From the NCBI GenBank assembly GCA_963667315.1, contig OY763325.1, forward strand, positions 806,001 through 870,000: a stretch of 64,000 bases of DNA, given 5' to 3'. Below, in pieces: positions 51,759 through 60,778 of this stretch. The DNA comes from DAINPP01 sp963667315 (GTDB lineage Bacteria; Thermotogota; Thermotogae; MWEM01). Under the pieces are notes generated by a model. That model was not told the origin of the DNA and did not search any database. It was given only the letters and a program-made list of their open reading frames with translations. How positions within the stretch are numbered: position 1 is the stretch's first letter; every line of letters starts with the position of its first letter. The position numbers were made by a program, and so were the translations under genes.

Positions 51759-54113
51759 ATGTATATATGGTCTAGTCTTATTTTTTTTGCGTCTTTATTA
51801 TTGTCAAATTTTGTGATTTTAAAAAAAATACTTACTTTTGAAGAAAAATCTTCTTTAAAAACCGTATATCTTCCGACAGCTATAATATTCCCAGTTTTAT
51901 ATGGTCTATTTTACTATTTATCGGTTTTTTATTCACAGAATTTCTTCATTTTTTGTTACGGTATCTTCTTCATTAATAACGCATGGTTCCTTATTTTTTT
52001 AAGAAATGCAGTTATCAACTACAATGAAGACATATTGATTGGGAAATACTTTCTTTGGACTATTATTTCATTGGTCATCCCCATATCATTGATCATATTT
52101 TTCAATCCATCAGAGACATTCACACAGATAATTTTTAATTCAGCCTATTTAATCGGGATTTTTCCCATGACTATTTTCGTTTCAATTCTATTAGGTGTAT
52201 CTGTTAATTCTATTTTTTGGGGTGTATTTGCTTCGGTTGCTTTTTTTTCTATTGATTTTGCGATTCGTTCAAGCCTGATTATAGGCATTTCGGACGATTA
52301 TATCCTGGTCATTTCCGAATTATTCAGAGCAGCGTTTATATTGATATGCTTCGTTATCAGTCTTTTTGGAAATATAGTTCACGGAAAACATAAGGAAGAA
52401 ATCATAAAAGGAACCAAAAAGCTCAACAACATTCTTTTTATGCTTTTAACGATTTTCCCTGTCATGATTTTCTATATTTCGTTCTGGCAGGTCAATCTAA
52501 ATCACGAAAAACTGCAACAGAATGAATTTGACGTTTCGAAAGAAATTCTAAGACTCTCCAGTGAAAGACTTGAAAATTTTTCCAATAAATATAATAAGAT
52601 AATTGAAGATGTTTTAAAATCTTCCTCCATAGCATCAGCACAATGGAAAGTCGGTTCATACAGATTTTCAAATCCTGAAATTGATAACGCTCAGATTATC
52701 ACCTATTCATCAAATCCGTTTGATGGAATCAATATTCTATTAAAGGATGAAACAATTGAATATTCTTCCACAAGCAGTAAAGGCTGGGGAATAAAAATAA
52801 CCGTTAATAAGAATAAAATTTATAACGATCTTCCTTTAAATGAAAAACATACCCTTTTTGTGTTTGAAGACCAAACACCAATACTTTATCCCTTTGGGTA
52901 TAAAATCACCAAATCTGAACTGACTTTCTCAAACTCATATCAATTTGCATACGAGACACCTTTAAATTTATTCGGGAAAAACATGGATGTTGTACTCATA
53001 TTCCAGACGTCTTCTCCACAAATCAGTAATTTTACAATGTACTTTATGTTCTTTGCGATTTTTATGTTGGTCCTAATTTGGGCTTTCTACGGCTATTATA
53101 TGACTAATTGGGAAAGAAACGCAAAAAAAACAATTCTTGACATAAAAACAAAAAAAGAAGAAACGGAAAAAAAGATGGAAAACTTGAGAAATTCAATGAA
53201 TTACATGTCGAAAGACCTCAGTAAAAACGAATTAAAACCAGAAATCCTATTCGAAAGAAATACATATATTATCAATTTCCTAAAAAACCAGACATTTAAG
53301 CAGCGAAGTGAAATTGCATTAAGTTTTTTCTTCAGAAAATTAAAAAACAATATAAGAAATATTGAAGAACTTTATCTAATCCAAAAATCTATCAGTACAA
53401 ATCGTACTTTTGCCTGTTCTGATTCTTCTTTAAACGGTTACGAATGTACGATAAAAAAGTTAAAAGAAACAAAAGGTGAAAATAATTATCAAATGATGAT
53501 AAATAAGAATTATTATACGGTTTCAGGGGTTGAAGATACCGAATATATTTTTCTTTTGAGAAGGACTGAAATTTCTGAAATATTATACAAGGAAAATAGT
53601 TTCCTTTCGGATCTACTAAATATCAGTCGATTATATATTCAACAGCAACAGCTTTTGAATAGAAACGAAAATGTTTTTGATAAAACCCTTCCGGTCATCA
53701 AATTACTTGACAAAGTGAAATCGGAAAAGTTATTCACAACAAAATGGCAACAGACAATGATTGATAATATTAAGCCTGTTTTGGATACCCCAACATTTAT
53801 CGGTTTTTATACGATGAAAAATGATCACATTTATATCACAAGTTTCATCGACGATAAAAAAGAATTAATGACACTTAAGGATGAAGATCTTGGAATCTTT
53901 CAGAACTTCGCTTTAAAAACACCTAAATTCGAGAATTTCACTTCAGATGTTTCTATATCTAAATCGGCAAGATCTTATGGAATTTTGCCTTTTTATTTTC
54001 GAGATAAGATTGCCGGAATTTATGTAGAATATTCAGATTACAAAATATTCTCTCCAAGGGAAATTGAATTATTTTTCTTCATCGGAAAGAATATTTCAAC
54101 AATAATGGAGTAA
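51759..54113 (+). CDS. Large polytopic membrane protein with C-terminal GAF-like domain
   Basis: 784 residues. The first 240 hold about seven membrane helices (for example SLIFFASLLLSNFVILKKIL, IIFPVLYGLFYYLSVFYS, TIFVSILLGVSVNSIFWGVFA). A further helix near 225-245 is followed by an extracytoplasmic domain of about 180 residues, another helix (TMYFMFFAIFMLVLIWAFYGYYM), a coiled coil (KKEETEKKMENLRNSMNYM) and a C-terminal domain of GAF type (IGFYTMKNDHIYITSF ... YGILPFYFRDKIAGIYVEYSDYKIFSPREIELFFFIGKNI). It looks like a sensor without a recognisable kinase, cyclase or phosphatase output, or with a highly diverged one. Function unknown. Confidence 0.7.
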   Translation: MYIWSSLIFFASLLLSNFVILKKILTFEEKSSLKTVYLPTAIIFPVLYGLFYYLSVFYSQNFFIFCYGIFFINNAWFLIFLRNAVINYNEDILIGKYFLWTIISLVIPISLIIFFNPSETFTQIIFNSAYLIGIFPMTIFVSILLGVSVNSIFWGVFASVAFFSIDFAIRSSLIIGISDDYILVISELFRAAFILICFVISLFGNIVHGKHKEEIIKGTKKLNNILFMLLTIFPVMIFYISFWQVNLNHEKLQQNEFDVSKEILRLSSERLENFSNKYNKIIEDVLKSSSIASAQWKVGSYRFSNPEIDNAQIITYSSNPFDGINILLKDETIEYSSTSSKGWGIKITVNKNKIYNDLPLNEKHTLFVFEDQTPILYPFGYKITKSELTFSNSYQFAYETPLNLFGKNMDVVLIFQTSSPQISNFTMYFMFFAIFMLVLIWAFYGYYMTNWERNAKKTILDIKTKKEETEKKMENLRNSMNYMSKDLSKNELKPEILFERNTYIINFLKNQTFKQRSEIALSFFFRKLKNNIRNIEELYLIQKSISTNRTFACSDSSLNGYECTIKKLKETKGENNYQMMINKNYYTVSGVEDTEYIFLLRRTEISEILYKENSFLSDLLNISRLYIQQQQLLNRNENVFDKTLPVIKLLDKVKSEKLFTTKWQQTMIDNIKPVLDTPTFIGFYTMKNDHIYITSFIDDKKELMTLKDEDLGIFQNFALKTPKFENFTSDVSISKSARSYGILPFYFRDKIAGIYVEYSDYKIFSPREIELFFFIGKNISTIME

Positions 54114-54115
54114 TA

Positions 54116-54634
54116 ATGAGAAAAATCATTTTATTTTGCGTTTTATTATTATTTATAACGGGTGTATACGGAATGACATCCTATTCTATTGATTTGAAGT
54201 CATTATCAGAATATCATTTCAACAGATTATGTGATGTAGCAAAATATGACTTTAAAAATTTAACTTTCAGGATCTATGAATATGATAATCTTTTTGAGTT
54301 TAGAAAGAAAAGCGGCGGAAGCTTTTACATCAAGGGGTTCACGAACTCAAGGGGAACTTTTATACAAAGTAAAAACTTATTGAAAGAAGAATATACTGGA
54401 ACACTGATACATGAATTATTACACGCCTTAATCAAATCACAGTACCCCGTACCACCATGGTTTGAAGAAGGTATTGTCTGTCTTGTTACAGAAGAATTTT
54501 CAAATATTTCAGGGATTCCGGAAATGGAAAATATCGAATCTTTTAAAACAAATCTTGCTGAAAGCAACTGGCAATTAATATCCTATTGCCTTGGCTGTGT
54601 TAAACGCGTAAAAGAAATAACAGGAATAGAATAA
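54116..54634 (+). CDS. Exported zinc peptidase-like protein (MA clan)
   Basis: 172 residues. A signal peptide (KIILFCVLLLFITGVYG) is followed by a short domain with the motif GTLIHELLHALIK, where the HExxH-like element is HELLH, and then PPWFEEGIVCLVTEEFS, a Glu-containing loop typical of MA-clan peptidases. Length is at the low end for a peptidase; the protein may be inactive or need a partner. It begins 2 bases after the GAF protein gene and so is cotranscribed with it. Confidence 0.65.
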   Translation: MRKIILFCVLLLFITGVYGMTSYSIDLKSLSEYHFNRLCDVAKYDFKNLTFRIYEYDNLFEFRKKSGGSFYIKGFTNSRGTFIQSKNLLKEEYTGTLIHELLHALIKSQYPVPPWFEEGIVCLVTEEFSNISGIPEMENIESFKTNLAESNWQLISYCLGCVKRVKEITGIE

Positions 54635-54647
54635 AAAGGAGGAAATC

Positions 54648-55406
54648 ATGGTATATCCGGCTCAAAGACCCCCAACTTACAGAAAGAGAAAAAAGAAAAA
54701 AAAGAAAAGGTCAAAACTTCCTTTTATCATAGCAATTATAGCTATTCTGATCTTAACCGGAACAGGTTTTTTATATTTCTCATATTCAAGACTTGCAACT
54801 TCAAAAGATATGACGGATGACGTTGTTGATTACCTTTTTTACCTTAAAGATAAAGAAGAAATCTATTTTATTCGAACTGATTTAAGCGGTAGAATAAATT
54901 ATCTGATTTCTTTTCCAAAAATTTCTTATGAACCTATAATGGCAATTTCCCTTGATCAAGAGACGCCAAAGGAAATGTTCCGTTCAGTAGAAAAACTTTT
55001 TGGCTCATCAGATTTAAATTATTACGCCAGCATTGATGAAAATACAATTCTGAAAATGATTCAAATATCGAGCTATAATGAAGTATTAGAATATGAAGCA
55101 TTGGATATAGATATCTTTGCAGATATTCTGAACACGATTGATATGGAAATGCTTGAATTTATGTTTTTCGGGAAAACCGGTGAGTTTATCAAATTGCTTT
55201 CTGAAAATAATTATACAAAAGAAGGGGGATACAGACTCCTTTCAAATATTAAGAATTATGCAAATAAGTCAGTGCCAATGACTTTCATGACAAAGAAACC
55301 GGTCAGTATAACATTGACTAATTCAGAAGGAGAAAAACAAAATTTTGAAAGGTTGTATATTGATGACAAAAGTCTTGAAACCATTATGGAGTTCATGAAA
55401 GAATGA
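54648..55406 (+). CDS. Membrane-anchored protein of unknown function, N-terminal basic tail
   Basis: 252 residues. A very basic cytoplasmic start (YRKRKKKKKKRSKLP) precedes a membrane helix (FIIAIIAILILTGTGFLYFSY) and an external domain of about 200 residues with LISFPKISYEPIMAISLDQ and ILNTIDMEMLEFMFFG. The external part recalls the LytR-CpsA-Psr fold in places (ISFPKISY for the IPRD-type strand) but the key arginines are missing. It directly precedes an LCP gene with a 4-base overlap, so a paralogous, non-catalytic LCP partner is possible. Confidence 0.6.
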   Translation: MVYPAQRPPTYRKRKKKKKKRSKLPFIIAIIAILILTGTGFLYFSYSRLATSKDMTDDVVDYLFYLKDKEEIYFIRTDLSGRINYLISFPKISYEPIMAISLDQETPKEMFRSVEKLFGSSDLNYYASIDENTILKMIQISSYNEVLEYEALDIDIFADILNTIDMEMLEFMFFGKTGEFIKLLSENNYTKEGGYRLLSNIKNYANKSVPMTFMTKKPVSITLTNSEGEKQNFERLYIDDKSLETIMEFMKE

Positions 55407-56656
55407 GACAGCGAGGTATTTGGATCGCTTTACTGATAACCGCATTAAGTGTGGCGGGTGTTTTTTCAGCGTTCTTTTTTGTTTTGATCTTTCCACGACC
55501 TTTTATTCGTTTTTTTCCTGAACAAATTTCCAATCCGTATACGGGAGAGACTATTTTCTTTCTGGTACTCGGCATAGATAATGCCGGAGAAGCCGGTTCA
55601 GATAGAACAGATGCTATTATGTTGGCGGGGTTGAATATTACCGACGGTAGCTTTGAACTAGTGTCAATTCCGAGAGACCTTATTGTCACAGACCCTGAAA
55701 ACCCAAATGAAAAAATAAAAATTAATTCCCTCTACAAAAGCGAGGGAATCGGACAGCTTGAAAGAAAAATTCAGGACATTATGGGTATCAGGATTGAAAG
55801 ATTTGCTATCATTGATTATCAACTCTTCGAATACCTTGGTAATCTCGTGGGGCCTGTTGAAATTATGGTGGAAGAAGCCATGCATTACGAAGATAATCAA
55901 CAAAACCTTTCCATACATTTTGAAAGAGGAAAACACCTGATGACGGGTGAAGATCTTCTAAAATATATCAGATTCAGAAATGATTCCAAAGGCGATCTGG
56001 GAAGACTCGAACGACAGAAAACCGTAGTGATGAAACTCTTCTCCGCATTAAAAGAAAAACTGAGTGTTGATTTTGTCGAAAAAGAATTTTCAAAACTTCT
56101 TGAACAGATGCAGACTGATTTTTCCGTTAAAGATATCATCTTTACAGTTTTAAAACTCGGTGATCTTGATAATATTGAATTTTTCAGTTATCCGTACTCT
56201 ATTGCAGGAGATGGCTCTTTATATTCCAATGAAACTGAATTAGAAAAACTAAAAGAAGCCTTTAATCATTTTAAAAAGATCCCATCTATTAAAGACAACC
56301 GTTCAATCTGTATTATTAATTGCACAGCACAAACACCAAGGGTATTTTCAATCGTGAGTTATAATAAAATCCATAATAGCGGATTACCCTACTATCTTTT
56401 AGATTCTCAGTTGCCCGAAGAAATCGTCTCACAAAAAATTAATAATAATACAATAATGCTCATTGAAGGTTCAAAGGAATCTTCATTCGAATTACAGACT
56501 CATTTATCCGATTTATATAACACGGAGTTTGATCTCATTGATATGTCAAGCCGAGAAAACCTCGAATTTTATTATAAGGTGATAAACCATTATCTGGCAT
56601 TGGGAATTTTCTATCCGACCCCATTAGAAGCACTTGTTTTCATAAAAGAGCAGTGA
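55403..56656 (+). CDS. LytR-CpsA-Psr (LCP) family protein
   Basis: 417 residues. A membrane helix (IALLITALSVAGVFSAFFFVLIF) is followed by the LCP domain: FLVLGIDN, SDRTDAIMLAGLN, LVSIPRDLIVTD, LLKYIRFRNDSKGDLGRLERQKTV. The Asp, Arg residues that hold the pyrophosphate are present. LCP enzymes attach glycopolymers to peptidoglycan or other envelope carriers. The last 120 residues look like a LytR_C domain (ICIINCTAQTPRVFSIVS). It overlaps the preceding gene by 4 bases. Confidence 0.85.
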   Translation: MRQRGIWIALLITALSVAGVFSAFFFVLIFPRPFIRFFPEQISNPYTGETIFFLVLGIDNAGEAGSDRTDAIMLAGLNITDGSFELVSIPRDLIVTDPENPNEKIKINSLYKSEGIGQLERKIQDIMGIRIERFAIIDYQLFEYLGNLVGPVEIMVEEAMHYEDNQQNLSIHFERGKHLMTGEDLLKYIRFRNDSKGDLGRLERQKTVVMKLFSALKEKLSVDFVEKEFSKLLEQMQTDFSVKDIIFTVLKLGDLDNIEFFSYPYSIAGDGSLYSNETELEKLKEAFNHFKKIPSIKDNRSICIINCTAQTPRVFSIVSYNKIHNSGLPYYLLDSQLPEEIVSQKINNNTIMLIEGSKESSFELQTHLSDLYNTEFDLIDMSSRENLEFYYKVINHYLALGIFYPTPLEALVFIKEQ

Positions 56657-56659
56657 ATT

Positions 56660-57334
56660 ATGATCAATACGTTTAATGAAAAATCTCTTCATTTCGATAT
56701 CAAGCAATACCTTTTAATGGAAGGTGATAAACCGGAATGTTCTTACGATGGTTTTGTCATAGATATAAAGAGAGAAGACCTGCTGATAGAAATTCAAACA
56801 AAAAACTTTTCAGCTATGAGAAAGAAACTGGAAAGATTATTGGATTGCAACCGAATCAGATTGGTTCATCCAATTATAAAAAATAAAAGGATTACCGTCT
56901 ATGATAGTGATGGTGAAACCATTAAGCATAGCAGAATGTCCCCAAAACGCGGTGAAATAAATGACATTTTTGATGAGCTCATCTATATTCCAGATCTGAT
57001 TTGCCATATGAACCTCGAACTTCAGATATTACTGGTCTCAGCAGAGGAAATCAGAATTGATGATGGTAAAGGTGCGTGGAGAAGAAAAGGTATTAGTATC
57101 TTGGATAGAAAATTACTTCAAGTTCATGATAGTATCACTATCATTCATCCAGTTCAGTTGCTTAAACTTTTACCGGACTTCATTTCAACAAAAGAATTCT
57201 CTACAAGAGATCTTTCTATTTCCATGAACATCCCCCAAAAAAAAGCCAACAAAATTTGTTATGCCTTAAAGAAAATAGGTTTGATCAAGCCTATTTCAAA
57301 AAAAGGAAATCTATTGATTTATAAAAGGAGTTAG
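56660..57334 (+). CDS. DUF8091-like conserved protein
   Basis: 224 residues, no signal. Characteristic stretches are GFVIDIKREDLLIEIQTKNFSAMRKKLERLL, RIRLVHPIIKNKRITVY, RMSPKRGEINDIFDELIYIPDL and GKGAWRRKGISILDRKLLQV. The first resembles a nuclease-like beta-alpha fold (IDI...IEIQT) of the PD-(D/E)xK type, and the C-terminal part contains a winged-helix-like segment (FSTRDLSISMNIPQKKANKICYALKKIGLI). A DNA-binding or nucleic-acid processing role is possible, but nothing is established. It is 3 bases after the LCP stop. Confidence 0.7.
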   Translation: MINTFNEKSLHFDIKQYLLMEGDKPECSYDGFVIDIKREDLLIEIQTKNFSAMRKKLERLLDCNRIRLVHPIIKNKRITVYDSDGETIKHSRMSPKRGEINDIFDELIYIPDLICHMNLELQILLVSAEEIRIDDGKGAWRRKGISILDRKLLQVHDSITIIHPVQLLKLLPDFISTKEFSTRDLSISMNIPQKKANKICYALKKIGLIKPISKKGNLLIYKRS

Positions 57335-57340
57335 AAAATA

Positions 57341-58471
57341 TTGTTCTTTGAAGCGACCACCGAGTGGCTTATATATAGTACTCAAGCGATTATTAATCTA
57401 TTCAGCCAATACTTTAAAAATGAAGGATTTTCGCCTGTTCAAATAGGGTTGCTCGTGACTGTTGGCAGAGTAATGTCATTAATTGCAAATCCATTCTGGT
57501 TTACTTTAAAAGGAAAATATGGGGAGAAAAAAATCATTTCGATTATAACGTTATCACCACTCTTCCTCATCTGGGGGATCTATCTTTTACCTTCTTTCAA
57601 AGGGAAATTAACCGCTATGGTCTTAAGCGGTTTCTTTTTGTCCGTTATTCTTCCTATTGTAGAAGGACGTGTTATTTCAACGCTAATGAGAAAGGGTATC
57701 GAATTCAATCCTTCAAGGTTAATTGGTTCTGTAGGATTTGCAGCAACTGCATTTATAGCCGGTTTATTGATGAATATTGGATTTTTCTTTATTTTTATCT
57801 TGCTTTCAGGACTTCTGTTTTTAATCTTCCTATTAAACAGAAATGAATATGGAACTTCAAAAGGAGCTAAAAAAGCTCATACAACTGATGCAAAAGGAAA
57901 TTGGACTTCTTACTTCATTATGCTTATTTCAGGTGTAACGGCTCTGACAAGTGCAATCTTTTATGTTACTTTTCTCCCGATATATCTTGGACAAAAAGGC
58001 TATCCGATTTCATTTACCGGTTTTAGTTTTTTTATCTTTGCCCTTTCAGAAGTACCATTCTTAATCCTTTCAAAAAAGATCATCAACAAAATCGGCGAAC
58101 CAATCCTTCTCTCGACCGGCATACTGGCCTGCGGCTTGAGGATATTACTTTCAGCCTACTCAGCTAATTTCACAACTTTTATTTTTATCAGTTTACTCCA
58201 TGGTTGGGGATATATCGTAATCTATTTTTCTATCTATCATTTTATTCATTATCATATGCCCGAAAATAACATCAATAAAGCCCAGGCTATTTTTTGGATG
58301 GGGATGACAGGAATTGGGTATATTATAGGCTCATTCCTCGGTGGTTTTGTCGTAGAAAGCATCGGTTTACTTGATAGTTTTTTCATAATTGGTATCGTTA
58401 TAATTTTAATCGCCATCATTGTCGCTATTTGGAGCATTAAAGATCACTTGATAGTTCTGAAAGAACCATGA
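57341..58471 (+). CDS. Major facilitator superfamily transporter
   Basis: 376 residues with about twelve membrane helices. FEATTEWLIYSTQAIINLF and GFSPVQIGLLVTVGRVMSLIANPFW recall the MFS_1-like/LacY-type permeases; a charged loop splits the two halves at about residue 178 (GAKKAHTTDAKGNWTSY). The substrate is unknown. Start TTG 57341 follows AAAGGAG. It is next to, but divergent in orientation from, the lasso-peptide-like locus, and so is not a safe candidate exporter for it. Confidence 0.85.
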   Translation: MFFEATTEWLIYSTQAIINLFSQYFKNEGFSPVQIGLLVTVGRVMSLIANPFWFTLKGKYGEKKIISIITLSPLFLIWGIYLLPSFKGKLTAMVLSGFFLSVILPIVEGRVISTLMRKGIEFNPSRLIGSVGFAATAFIAGLLMNIGFFFIFILLSGLLFLIFLLNRNEYGTSKGAKKAHTTDAKGNWTSYFIMLISGVTALTSAIFYVTFLPIYLGQKGYPISFTGFSFFIFALSEVPFLILSKKIINKIGEPILLSTGILACGLRILLSAYSANFTTFIFISLLHGWGYIVIYFSIYHFIHYHMPENNINKAQAIFWMGMTGIGYIIGSFLGGFVVESIGLLDSFFIIGIVIILIAIIVAIWSIKDHLIVLKEP

Positions 58472-58503
58472 TTTTTTCACTCTGACTATTATTAAAGAAA
58501 TAA

Positions 58504-58532
58504 AGTGGAATAGCAAAATTTACTATTCCACT
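58504..58532. terminator. Bidirectional terminator between the MFS gene and the lasso-like locus
   Basis: AGTGGAATAG/CTATTCCACT, 10 bp with a 9-base loop; a T-rich run follows on the minus strand, so it mainly ends the precursor transcript. Confidence 0.75.
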
Positions 58533-58596
58533 CTTAACTCCTGTCAGTAAACGAGTTAACTAAGATAAAACAACTATTTTCTTACTTTTAGGCACT

Positions 58597-58704
58597 TCAA
58601 CTTGGTCTTGCAGAACCATCTGTCCCTCCACCAATCGTTGCATTTGTAGTCCTTTCATTAATTTTCAATGAAATTACTTCAGGTTTCGTCCATTTTCTTT
58701 TCAT
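58597..58704 (-). CDS. Lasso-peptide-like precursor, 35 residues
   Basis: A small gene with a strong ribosome site (AAGGAGG, 6 bases before ATG 58704). The leader holds Trp5-Thr-Lys-Pro8-Glu-Val10, the W/YxxPxL/V motif of lasso leaders of the paeninodin class. Thr20 sits at position -2 if the core is ATIGGGTDGSARPS (residues 22-35). Ala22 and Asp29 could then close an 8-residue ring, leaving the 6-residue tail GSARPS. A start at Asn21 would give a 9-residue ring. The gene lies 53 bases after a lasso-cyclase-like gene on the same strand. The identification is by motif and context; no product is known. Confidence 0.72.
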   Translation of the reverse strand: MKRKWTKPEVISLKINERTTNATIGGGTDGSARPS

Positions 58705-58757
58705 AATTCCCTCCTTTTCGTATAAGTGATAGAATCTCATTCAGTCAAAGAATATAA

Positions 58758-60719
58758 TCACGCTTTTTTGTCAAGTGTTTTTCTTAAAAATCGACTAAAT
58801 ATAAGAATGCGAAAAAGATATCTTATTCGATTTGTATTATTATTGTTTTTGAAATTATAAGTCTGAATTTGATCAACACTATTCTGAATACTGGTTATAT
58901 CCAGATACTTTCGCTCTATTTCATAACTTCCGATATCTCTTAGATCTTTTATAACAAACACCCAGTTGTTTTTTAATCTGTAATACCAATCAGCCGCCTG
59001 CCTACCTCTAGCATTTAAATTAGAGGTCAATTCGGATGGGAATTTGTTAGAATTTATGATAAAATTTTTAATCAACCTTCTTGTAATACCATCACGAACA
59101 TATTGGTTTTCCGGCAAATTTAAACAGAATTCTATTACGTTTTTATCACAAGTCGGATCAGTGATATGAATATTTGAGTTTAATCCATTTTTAGTCAAGA
59201 TGGAACCCATATGAGTCAATATGTGAGGAGAAAGTGAATTAACCCTTTGATCGATATATTGCTTAATATTGAGTAAATGTGTATCAACACCTGAATTTTG
59301 AAAATGGCTTTCCACGTCCATCATTGAACAGAACTCCTTATTCATAAATTCTTTTGCAATATTTGGAGCTTTCAAGTCTCTCAAAGATTTTATTTGCTTC
59401 TTTATAGTCAAAGGAAGAAAAGTGAATATTAATTTCAAATAAATATTTCGACGGTTCATATCATTAAGTTCAGAGTATTTCTTAATTTCTTTAAACATCA
59501 TACTCATTTTTAATCTTTTAAAAAGAGATAAAATATACGGAAAGAAATTCCCCCATGAAATGGTTGTATTCCCAAATTGTCCGGTTAACAATATTCTAAC
59601 ACCATCTTTCATCGCACTTTGTTGACATTCATGTATCCAGTATGCATTTCTGAACATTTTATAGGGTTGTTCGAAGATATCAATAAACCTATCTATTCCA
59701 TTATAAGCATTCTTTCCTTCAGCATCATTCAGATTTACAATTAAATTCTTATATAATTTTTGATAACCCTTTACGATATACGATTCATCGATGATGTATT
59801 TTTCAGATGCGCTATAGTTGAAACCTTTAATCGGAATATGGGTATACGATAACAACTTCTTGTTCTTCTCGAAAAGATTTTTTGCAGCAAACATTGAGAC
59901 TACACCTGAATCAAACCCTCCACTCAGCAATATCCCAATCTCTTTTTTTGATCTTAGTCTTCTTTGAACAGATTTATTCAAAACTTCCTCAAACGCTTCC
60001 TCATAATCACTCTCTTTTTTAAAAACAGTTTCTTTTCGTTTCTTTATTGCCCAATACTGCCATTTTTTCACTTTATTTTTTTCAATTAGCATACAACTTG
60101 CCGGTTCTAATTGAAGGATATTTTTATATATAGTAGTCATGGGATCAAAGTCATGATTCACACCTGAATAATAAAGAAAGTCTGCAATATATGAATCATT
60201 TAATTTTAAACTTAAGTCTTTCAAACTAAACAAGGGTCTCATTAGCGACGAAAAAGCAAATACTTCCGAAGAATTGAAATAATAAAAAGTTCGAGTTCCC
60301 GTATGTGATCTACAACAAAATAGTTTTTGTGTTTTTTTGTCAAAAATGACAAATGAAAAATCTCCATTTAAATACTCAGGACAACTATATCCCCATCTAT
60401 GATAAGCCGCCGAAAGAAGAAATACATCGGTTAAGGAATCTTGTTCAGTTTTTAATTCCAACTTATCAATCAGTTCTTTTCTATTGTAAAGAATCACATC
60501 AGCATTAATAATAACATTGCTTTTGAAAGTAACATAAGGTATCTTTTCCAACTCAGATTCCGGTGTCAACTGCTGATGCAAACAACCGAAAAAAACATTT
60601 CTACCGAGCCATTTACCCTCATCATCAAACTTGACATGTGTAAATGAATTCCGCATATTTTCTATTTCTGATTTATTCAACAATCCCTCTTTGTGGAAAA
60701 CACCAAAAATCGCACTCAT
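58758..60719 (-). CDS. Asparagine-synthetase-like lasso peptide cyclase (C protein)
   Basis: 653 residues. The N-terminal glutaminase-like domain opens MSAIFGVFHKEG, lacking the Cys2 nucleophile of true AsnB, so it cannot hydrolyse glutamine. It keeps the domain fold (LNGDFSFVIFDKKTQKLFCC, GTRTFYYFNSSEVFAFSS). The synthetase domain keeps the ATP-pyrophosphatase loop ILLSGGFDSGVVS (SGGFDS at 266-271), which would adenylate an Asp or Glu side chain. This combination, with a small Pro/Gly-rich precursor next door, is the arrangement of lasso cyclases that make the macrolactam ring. No RRE (B1) or leader protease (B2) gene is adjacent. An asparagine synthetase role is disfavoured by the lost Cys. 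Confidence 0.8.
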   Translation of the reverse strand: MSAIFGVFHKEGLLNKSEIENMRNSFTHVKFDDEGKWLGRNVFFGCLHQQLTPESELEKIPYVTFKSNVIINADVILYNRKELIDKLELKTEQDSLTDVFLLSAAYHRWGYSCPEYLNGDFSFVIFDKKTQKLFCCRSHTGTRTFYYFNSSEVFAFSSLMRPLFSLKDLSLKLNDSYIADFLYYSGVNHDFDPMTTIYKNILQLEPASCMLIEKNKVKKWQYWAIKKRKETVFKKESDYEEAFEEVLNKSVQRRLRSKKEIGILLSGGFDSGVVSMFAAKNLFEKNKKLLSYTHIPIKGFNYSASEKYIIDESYIVKGYQKLYKNLIVNLNDAEGKNAYNGIDRFIDIFEQPYKMFRNAYWIHECQQSAMKDGVRILLTGQFGNTTISWGNFFPYILSLFKRLKMSMMFKEIKKYSELNDMNRRNIYLKLIFTFLPLTIKKQIKSLRDLKAPNIAKEFMNKEFCSMMDVESHFQNSGVDTHLLNIKQYIDQRVNSLSPHILTHMGSILTKNGLNSNIHITDPTCDKNVIEFCLNLPENQYVRDGITRRLIKNFIINSNKFPSELTSNLNARGRQAADWYYRLKNNWVFVIKDLRDIGSYEIERKYLDITSIQNSVDQIQTYNFKNNNNTNRIRYLFRILIFSRFLRKTLDKKA

Positions 60720-60778
60720 AAACCACCCAGGTCATATTTAATTAAAATTGTTATACTTAATAGACGCAGTTTTCTATT

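Noticed and set aside
57341..58471. MFS gene as the exporter of the lasso-like product
   Set aside because: It lies on the opposite strand behind a terminator and resembles general nutrient permeases; known lasso exporters are usually ABC proteins.
58758..60719. Ordinary asparagine synthetase as the call for the 653-residue protein
   Set aside because: The Cys2 nucleophile is absent (MSAIFG), and the small precursor next to it fits a lasso cyclase better.
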